From assembly GCA_009602725.1 (NCBI GenBank), contig WELB01000260.1:113436-139737 (forward strand): DNA of 26,302 bases, written 5' to 3'. Positions 20,062-26,302 of this stretch are shown here, one piece after another. The notes under the pieces are model-generated. The model was not told the DNA's origin and did no database searches. It worked only from the letters and a program-made list of their open reading frames with translations. Within the stretch, counting starts at the first letter, position 1. Each line of letters opens with the position of its first letter. The DNA comes from Spirogloea muscicola (taxonomy: Eukaryota; Streptophyta; Zygnematophyceae; Spirogloeales; Spirogloeaceae). A program made the translations under genes and the position numbers.

Positions 20062-20450
20062 GAGTGGAGTACAGATGCAAGACCGTGTTAGGCAGGAGTG
20101 CGCAAAATGAAATGGCAGGCATCGTGATTGCAAGTCATTGAAATGCTAGTGAGTAGAAAAAACCTGTTTCTTTTGAATAGCTGGGATGCTTATTAGGACT
20201 ACTGATCTAAGTTCAGTCAATCAGGACTGACGCGCGCTTGTTGGCACTCAGAGTCTCATGTATGGAGAGCGTATGGAGTACAGATGCAAGACCATATCAG
20301 GAAGGAATGTTTCAAAGAATGATTGGCAGTTGGAAGTTTTGCAAGTAAGTGACATTCATTCCTGACTAGGACTAGCTGGCTGCTTAGAAAGACTACTTAG
20401 CTTCGTCCAGTCAATTAGCACAAACGCACACGCAGAGTCTGTAGCAGAAG
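20062..20450. repeat. Diverged tandem duplication, period about 209 nt
   Basis: GGAGTACAGATGCAAGACC occurs at 20066 and 20275. Matching blocks follow in the same order: AGGAATG/AGGAGTG, GGCAG, GCAAGT, TAGCTGG..GCTTA..AGACTACT, TTCAGTCAATCAG/TCCAGTCAATTAG, and ACGC..CAGAGTCT. The copies differ by many substitutions and small indels, so the event is old. No open frame is shared. Confidence 0.75.
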
Positions 20451-20669
20451 CTGCTGCTGATGACCTGACCCAACTATGGCCTTCATATTGTTTATGACCT
20501 GAACACACACTACTCAGTTGCTGGAGTCAACACAGTGCTGCGGTCCTTGCTCTGTGGCCAATGGCGTATTCGTTGCCAGGTGGGCTGCTCCAGACTTCTC
20601 CAAATAAATTGCGACTGAGGGCATTGTGCATTCTTGCTATCAATGTACCGCAATCTTGAGCCGCCACGA

Positions 20670-22478
20670 CTACATGACCGGTACGCGCACATTCTGGATC
20701 TCTGAGAGCCGACATGTGAAGAGCTCGCAGTTGCCAAAGTCGCGGCCAGTGAGCTGATGGAGCACGCCCCAATGCGATACGACCTGTGGCTTGGCAACAC
20801 CCGTACATCAGATTAGAGAGCCTCAATTATTGATCAGTACTTTCTGTACATGTGAGGGCAACGACTTTGGCAGCTACAGAGAACAGTGAGAAAGGGGTGA
20901 AATTTACAGCGATTGTGTGCTCGGGACGGGCCGCGAGCCACTTTCGGAAACGAGACACGCGCTCGTCGAAAACGTCCGGCGGCTCCACAATGACAGCCAG
21001 GGGGTCCTGCCGTCCGTCCGAGTGCCACCAGATTGCTGCTCCCGCAAGCCCAATGAAGACAGAAAGAGAGCTCAGATAGTCTACCTTAACCCTGAATCTT
21101 AAGGTCAGCCTTCAATCCTAGCAATCATTTTGCAAGAGAATGAATTTCAGGCTGGTATCGTACTAGGAAGGTGGTCAAAGTAGAGGTGCGGATATTCGTG
21201 CGCAACGACCTCCGGACTGCGTCCTACGTCCGATGCCATGTATAGCCGCTCCCGTGCCGCCGCCTCCAGAACCTGACACAAGTCCCGCAGCCCAATTGCT
21301 TGCTGCTCCTCATTTGTAGTCCATAGCCACAGGGATGCCAGCGGCAAACTTGTGCATCATAGGGATTGCAAAATCTTGTAGCTATTGTGAAAAAACTGTG
21401 AGAGAGGCCGAGGCAAGAGAGGAGCACAGACCTTGGGGGCCTTGGCTGCAGGGAACACGAGCTCCATGGTCTGCAGCGCCCGCGTCAGCGGGGAGGTGAC
21501 AATGAGCTCCGGTGCAGGCGCCCGCCGCGCTGCCAGCGCTGCCAGAGCCCGGGCCTGCACCATGCAGCCGCCACGAAGCCCTCCTGGAGGAGGAGCCTGC
21601 CGCAGTTACCCTCCCGCAAACTCCACCATTTACCAAGCTTAATTCCAGAGACACAGATTTTTATTGACTCTTGAATCTATGAAAGGAGCTTTGCATTTGA
21701 CAGTTGTCACTTCAGACATGACAAGCAGCGAACAACTGCGCGCCTTACGACCAGCAAACGAAGTTTCCCAATTTCTGGCACCGGCCTGAAGGGCCGGGGG
21801 GGGTGAAAGGCGGACCTGCCGCTGGCCCTCGGCAGTGAGGCGCGTGTCGTACATTAGTGGGTCCTTGAAGCCTGTGTCAGGGCAGCATTAACGGCATCTG
21901 AGTGGCCTTAACCAACATATGGGGCAGGCAGCATGATACTGTCGGTACAAGCTAACAAGGTAACTAATGTAAGCTCATGTAATTAACTGCACATCCCACG
22001 CTGTGATAGCCGCAGGGAAGCCTTCAGCGAGAGGCTTGCTGGATTTAGGTGTAGGTTTAGGCTTAGGTTTGCTGCGGTCAGGCTTACCTGCAGGAGCTCG
22101 GGCAAGGTACACGTTCATCTCCGTCTGGCCGTGCCGGATCTGCCACACCGATCAGACAGACCGCAGCAGGAGCTGAGTGTGCAGCAGCCGTGGCGCCTGT
22201 ACACCTGTCAACTTGCTTGCCTTTGTATTTAGCCGCTCAGGCCCTCCATCACTCAGTACACAGTCCATTGCGTGGCGAGCCTGCGGCAGCTGTAGCGAGC
22301 GTCCATAGTAGCGGCTAGCGCATCTGACCAAGTGGAGGACTTTGTCGGCGGCACCGCCAGTGGCACCGGCTCGCAGCGGCGCCGCCACTGCGGCGTCCGT
22401 GGCCAGCTCCACGCCACCGCCGGCCCGAGCGGCCGCTCCTGCCGGCGCCGCTGGCGCCGTCGTCGCCACAGCCAACAT
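20670..22478 (-). CDS. Histidine phosphatase superfamily protein (phosphoglycerate mutase-like)
   Basis: Seven exons: 22478-22329, 22139-22088, 21871-21816, 21554-21432, 21272-21164, 21035-20908, 20783-20670 (TAG). They join in phase to 243 residues. The catalytic motif RHGQTEMN (His53) is built across the first intron, since KVLHL ends exon 1 and IRHGQTEMN begins exon 2. Other hallmarks are YDTRLTAEGQRQ, the ELIVTSPLTRALQT phosphate-pocket region (Arg111), the acid-base ERLYMASDVGRSP segment, IWWHSDGR, and a second histidine in VVSHWG (His210). The family transfers or removes phosphate through a phospho-histidine. The substrate cannot be read from sequence, and most plant relatives are phosphatases rather than glycolytic mutases. 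The N-terminal 40 residues are Ala-rich and the start codon is tentative because the frame stays open upstream. Confidence 0.9.
22043..22070 (+). repeat. Short telomere-like repeat in an intron
   Basis: TTTAGG-TGTAGG-TTTAGG-CTTAGG-TTT resembles degenerate plant-type telomere repeats (TTTAGGG) but is only about four units and each is one base short. It lies in intron 2 of the histidine phosphatase gene. Chance or slippage is the simpler explanation. Confidence 0.4.
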
Positions 22479-23615
22479 GGAGACCTCTTGGAAGACCCAA
22501 GTAACAATGTCAGTCCTGAGGCAGAACAGATCTGCTCCTCCTTGTGGGCTTTGCCAACAGCAGCTTATGCGCAGCTGCAGGCGCTCCGTATGCTGCAGGG
22601 CCTGCGCTGCGAATCGAATGACAGCATACAACGTGGTCTCCGCAATGGGTCACAAGTGTAGGTGGTCGTGGGCGCTCGTGCCTCTGCCTTATATTGAAAG
22701 AGCTGTTGATTTTCTTCCGGCTATTTCAGACGACGTTGTTTTTCTTGGGCTGGCCTCTAAAAAGCCATTGCCTTGCATTGAAGGAGCTGTTTCTTTCGCT
22801 TTCGGAACCCCTGTGGAAGCAGCTTTTCCAAAGGGGAAAGGCGTGTGTTGAGTGGTGGAGGGCCTGAGTAGCAGAGTACAAAGACAAGCACATTCACAGA
22901 TGTCCATCACCTGCTGCTGAGCCGATCCCTTGGCCACCATGGGTGAGAAAGTAGAGTTTGCTGATTGATGTCCAAATGCCGCACAGCAAGTTACTAGCCC
23001 TTCTGCGCAAACTGAAGCTTACTGGTGCAAAGCCTAGGCCTGAGCTCGCCGCAAATAGGCTGACACACAAACACGCAAAAAGAACGAAGTTGCTGCCGGC
23101 AATCCTATCTCGGCCAGAAGCACGTCCTCATGTCGAGCACAATCTAAACTAACAATACTCCCAAGTAGAGTATGGGAGTAGATATAGACTAGCAAAGTAG
23201 ATGTCACTGACGCTAACAATGTGCACATGCCTTCGACCTGCTCACTTGTCATAGTGCATCTCTAGGATACTGATTGTTAGACACTGCATATGCTCCCGAG
23301 CATTCTGCTGATTGATGACTTTCTCAAGCAACTATTGCCTTCACTGCACCTGCAGTGCAGCTACAGTTGCAGCTGTCTATGGCTCCGACATTTCCCCTTT
23401 ACTGCCGCGCCAAGTAGCACAAGAAGGTCAGGAATTAGGCAAAGACCCTCGTCCATGGTTTGTCGTAGTCGCTGGAGTGATGCGCCACAAGCACATGCCG
23501 CACTCTCAAACAAGACAGCAACCTGAGACAAGTGCGATGGTGTGTCAAAGCTCCAATGCGCTCCTCCATCTTACTTGCCAGAGTTTTTGCTACAAATGAC
23601 CTCCACATGACCTTC

Positions 23616-23647
23616 AGATTTCAGGTTTTAATTAAAACCTGAAATCT
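23616..23647. repeat. Perfect 32-bp palindrome
   Basis: The arm AGATTTCAGGTTTTAA is followed directly by its reverse complement with no loop, a 16-bp perfect inverted repeat. It lies in the 3' flank of the hydrolase gene, about 480 nt past the stop. It could be the remnant of a small foldback element, a site for a dimeric protein, or a cruciform-forming sequence. A loopless palindrome is a poor RNA hairpin. Confidence 0.9.
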
Positions 23648-23687
23648 ACATTACATAGCAGTCATAGATAACAGCACAGGATGCCGG

Positions 23688-23717
23688 GAATGCATGCTCC
23701 CAGAATGCATGCTCCCA
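23688..23717. repeat. 15-bp direct repeat, two copies
   Basis: GAATGCATGCTCCCA is repeated head to tail without spacer. Each copy contains the palindromic ATGCAT. It lies 40 bp to the right of the palindrome, outside coding sequence. Confidence 0.85.
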
Positions 23718-24125
23718 AGTAGCGGGGCCCCATTGGGACTGTTGGCTGGAATGTACGCTGCTGACACTTCCTCCTTTTTCCTGCGCTTTTAGTCCGATCA
23801 ACTTGACCAGTGAAAATCAGGGATATCCTGGGGCATACTTACATGGCATGCGCCTGACTCTACTGGCCTACTTGATAGGACTTGTCATGATGACAATGAG
23901 AAGCGATGAAGCGGCTTGATGCGCCAGGCAGGGGCTTGCTGTTGCTAAGCCTCGGTATTGACGAGTGCCATGGAGGGTGGGGGGAAAAGGGGGCATGGCA
24001 ACGGAGGGAAGGAGACAAGTTTGCACTTGCACCGCATCTCTGCTGCAATGAGAGCCAGACAACACTGGCAATGAAATACATATGCAAGCGGCGGAGCTGC
24101 GGGAAGCAGGCGAGCAGCACGCTGC

Positions 24126-26035
24126 TCAGCAGGACGCAGCGAGGAGCTCACGGAGCGCGGCGTCAATGAAAGCGGTATCCTCATCATTGTATCCTCGGCC
24201 TGCCGCATCGCCACCATGACAGTGCACAAAGTCAATAAGAGTCGGCTGCGGGAGCGGGGAGGGCCAGCTATGCAGCCGGAAGAAGAAAACAGGGACTTGC
24301 CAGCCATGTGGCCCCAAACGCCGGGGATGACGCGTAGCTCTGCATGCGGAATAAGTGCCGCCTCGTACGCCGAGTCCTCAGCCGGAAAGTACAGGTCGCG
24401 CTCGGCCGGCATCACGATCACCCGCGCCTACTATCCACCCCACCAATGTTACCCTCTAAGGAGAAGGTCCGAGGCAGGTAGGTGACATAGGAGAGAGGGA
24501 GAGGCAAAGATGAAGAGGCCGAAATTTGGGGGGATGGAAGAAGAACCCGGGTGTGGGGGGGACGAGCTGGCAGGTGGGGGTAGATGTGGGGAGAGAGAGG
24601 GAGAGATATGGAGAGGAGAAGTGAGGGCAGGAGAGGGAGGGGGGGAGTGAGAGAGGGAGAAGGAATGAGAGAGGGAAGGTGGGGAGGGTGCTCTGGGCTT
24701 GGGGTTCTGGGTTTAGAGGGGGGAGGGAGAGAGGAGAAGGTGGAGCAATGAGGAGGCAAGGCCCGGTTTTGCACGGGGCTTCAAAGCCACCTCGATGGAC
24801 GCCAGCACGGCGAGGTGATCGCCATCGAAGCCCGGCGTCCTGCCGACATCGGTGGCCTGCCACGTGGCCAGCATCGCCAGCAGGTCGTTGGCGTCCTCGC
24901 GTGCAAAGCCTTGCTCCCAGCGGCCCACCAGAAAGTCCTCCAGGCTGCCGAATCCGAGCTCCCGCCACCTCTGCAGCACTACCAGCACGATGAACAAGGT
25001 CGGGGCGCGCGTGCTACCGGCCACATGGCTTGAGATGGTTGAGTGGACAACGAGAGAGGTTGGGAAGAAGAGCAGAGGATGGAGAGAGGGCGGCGCAAGC
25101 GGAAGTAGAGCAGCCGGAGTGGAGGCAAAAGGCTAAGGAGGTGGGCTGCAGTAGAGGGAGGAAAGAGGAGGGAGGTGAGGAGGGAAGGAGGACCTCAAGC
25201 CAGTACCACTTCTGGGAAAACCCCCAGCCTGCATAGACGCGCGCGAAGGCGCGCAGGCCTGCCGACGGCGGCGCACTGTAGCGGCCGCCGGCGAAGGCGG
25301 CGTCGGCCGTGAGCGCCGCGCGGAGGCCCTCAAGGAACACCTTGTTGTGGGGTGAGGTGCGCGCCGAGCCGCAGAAGGGCAGCACACTTGGCACCATGTC
25401 TGGGAAGCTGACCGCCCACTGAACGGCCGACCACCGCCGCCGACATTGACACATGAAAATGATCAGAAGATCTGGAGCTGATGCTGGCTCGCATGGCAGC
25501 TGCACTTCACAGCTGTACCGGCCGCTGCCCCCCCTCCCTCCTCTCACTGACCTGGAAGGCTTGCGCGGCGGCCATGGACCAGCCGGTGACGAGCGCAAGC
25601 CGCGCGATGCCAAATCGCGCCGTCACGAGGCGGTGCTGCGCCGCCACATTGTCGCGCACGCTGATCTGCGCTGGCACCCTCGCAGCTGCGGCTGTCAGTG
25701 GCTGTGACGGTGCACTGTACTTCAGCGGCCAAGATGGTCTGGGCTGAGAGAGAAGGTCAGAAGGATAGGGAGGAGGAAGGGGGGAGAGAGGTGAGAGAGA
25801 GAAGGCCGAGAGAAGTGGAAGGAGAGGAGGGGTGGCCAGATGGAGAGAAGAGGGGCAAGAGGGTGAGGAGGAGGGAGAGAGTGAGTGCAGGAGGACTGAG
25901 GAAGAGGGATCACCGGAGGGAAGTCGGGCCCGTCATTTGGCGGAGGCATGTTGGATGGCGAGCTAGAGAGGCCGTTGCCAAGCATGTTGGGTACAATGAT
26001 GAACCACCGCTCCGGGTCCAGGGCCTTCCCTGGGC
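24126..26035 (-). CDS. Homoserine O-acetyltransferase-like alpha/beta hydrolase (5' end missing)
   Basis: Six exons: about 26035-25914, 25665-25552, 25418-25194, 24970-24791, 24427-24301, 24199-24126 (TGA), giving about 279 C-terminal residues. The family is usually 340-380 residues, so the N-terminal part must lie upstream. Landmarks follow the MetX/homoserine acetyltransferase fold: ALDPERWFIIVPNMLGNGLS with SSSPSNMPPP, SVRDNVAAQHRL, the nucleophile elbow GWSMAAAQ (Ser), YAGWGFSQKWY, LEDFLVGRWE, NDLLAML-x-TWQ, then MPAERDLYFPAED (catalytic Asp) and GVWGHMAG (catalytic His). True homoserine acetyltransferases start methionine synthesis from acetyl-CoA, but many eukaryotic members of this branch have unknown acyl substrates, so the reaction is uncertain. 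The intron before the last exon has a GC donor. The first exon's acceptor is ambiguous (several CCAG sites). Confidence 0.88.
24200..24300 (-). other. GC-AG intron in the hydrolase gene
   Basis: The donor is GGCTG|GCAAGT and the acceptor is GCGGCAG|GCC. The join gives WGHMAG-RGYNDEDTAFIDAAL, which matches the family's end with the split Gly restored. The only GT nearby, GTCCCT four bases downstream, breaks the phase. Confidence 0.85.
24480..24760 (-). repeat. Polypyrimidine-rich intron tract in the hydrolase gene
   Basis: The plus strand is almost pure purine (GAGAGAGGGAGAGG-like) across most of this intron, so the transcript is CU-rich far beyond a normal polypyrimidine tract. The same holds in the introns at about 25031-25190 and 25741-25910. 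The clathrin introns do not show this. Confidence 0.8.
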
Positions 26036-26196
26036 CTGGCCTGGCGTGTGGTGTAAGAGCTTCACCTCTATGTCGCATGCTTGAGATCGAGTGGGAGCAA
26101 GATCAAGCAAGGGGGATGAAGGGAGGCAACAATGAGGAGAAGAGGGAAATGGTAATGAGATTGTTTAGAGAGAGGGAGAGGGGGAAGGGAAGGGAG

Positions 26197-26261
<65 letters not shown>

Positions 26262-26302
26262 TCCGGCTACCGTCAGGGCGACGTCTTTCCGCCTGCTAGC
26301 TA
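26036..26302. other. Right edge: probable intron or 5' region of the hydrolase gene
   Basis: The missing first part of the hydrolase should encode the conserved strand that precedes ALDPERWF. I cannot find it here. The sequence is purine-rich on the plus strand, like the gene's other introns, and contains a dinucleotide microsatellite. On the minus strand 26300-26262 has a short open stretch ending before GTAGCC that might be an exon, but it matches nothing I recognise. Confidence 0.4.
26201..26256. repeat. (AG)28 dinucleotide microsatellite
   Basis: Fifty-six bases of uninterrupted AG, flanked on the left by imperfect GGAGG/GAGAGG sequence. Perfect runs of this length are usually highly variable between individuals. 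Confidence 0.97.

Larger units (their letters stand above)
19145..20669. other. Convergent intergenic region after clathrin, no supported gene
   Basis: It holds the 3' UTRs of clathrin (plus strand) and the histidine phosphatase (minus strand). Its left part is GC-rich, and 19550-19770 contains purine-rich minisatellite-like units and the dispersed element. 20062-20450 is a diverged tandem duplication. Several short open frames on both strands show no family signature. I see no TGTAA downstream of the clathrin stop within the first kilobase, so the polyadenylation site is unknown. Confidence 0.5.
22479..24125. other. Spacer between two minus-strand genes, no supported gene
   Basis: It holds the promoter and leader of the histidine phosphatase and the 3' UTR of the hydrolase. 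On the minus strand TGTAA lies at 23843-23839, about 280 nt past the hydrolase stop, a plausible polyadenylation signal. At 22685-22800 two related segments of about 35 nt (TTATATTGAAAGAGCTG, TTGCATTGAAGGAGCTG) form an imperfect repeat. The plus-strand frame around 23360-23520 reads protein-like but has no recognisable family or splice support. A palindrome and a small direct repeat are listed separately. Confidence 0.5.

Noticed and set aside
22342-22851. A 169-codon plus-strand open frame
   Set aside because: Its first part is the antisense of the Ala-rich first exon of the histidine phosphatase. The remainder has no recognisable domain.
1-26302. Transposon or retroelement genes
   Set aside because: No reverse transcriptase, integrase or transposase motif was found in any frame I read. 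Only short non-coding repeats are present.

Overview
This is a stretch of nuclear DNA from a member of the green lineage, most likely a green alga. The evidence is a clathrin heavy chain that follows the land-plant protein almost residue for residue, a Golgi methyltransferase of the plant DUF248 (PMT/QUASIMODO2) family, and very intron-rich genes. The introns are mostly 100-350 nt and nearly always end in (T)GCAG. I cannot tell from the sequence alone whether it is a chlorophyte or a streptophyte alga. There is no operon, CRISPR array, phage or rRNA/tRNA signal.

Layout from left to right. (1) 1-1380 has no gene I can support, apart from a possible poly-alanine C-terminus at the very edge. (2) 1381-7392, minus strand: a 12-exon PMT-type methyltransferase of about 1138 residues, with an N-terminal membrane anchor and a long acidic stem holding ten 32-residue repeats. 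(3) 7393-8407: a GC-rich divergent promoter region. (4) 8408-19144, plus strand: a complete 31-exon clathrin heavy chain gene, reconstructed to 1699 residues with every intron phase matching. (5) 19145-20669: a convergent intergenic region with minisatellite-like and duplicated sequence. (6) 20670-22478, minus: a 7-exon histidine-phosphatase (phosphoglycerate mutase-like) gene of 243 residues. (7) 22479-24125: a spacer with a perfect 32-bp palindrome. (8) 24126-26035, minus: the last six exons of a homoserine O-acetyltransferase-like alpha/beta hydrolase, whose 5' end lies beyond or near the right edge.

The genes do not form a pathway. The two large ones, head to head, both act in the endomembrane system: cell-wall polysaccharide methylation in the Golgi, and clathrin-coated vesicle formation. 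That may be coincidence. I found no convincing new biological system. The more interesting signals concern gene structure: three GC-AG introns among about 52, two separate tandem duplications that copy a 5' splice site (one in clathrin, one in the methyltransferase), a 96-bp coding repeat whose antisense strand is also open, and a dispersed element of about 75 bp present in an intron and in a spacer.
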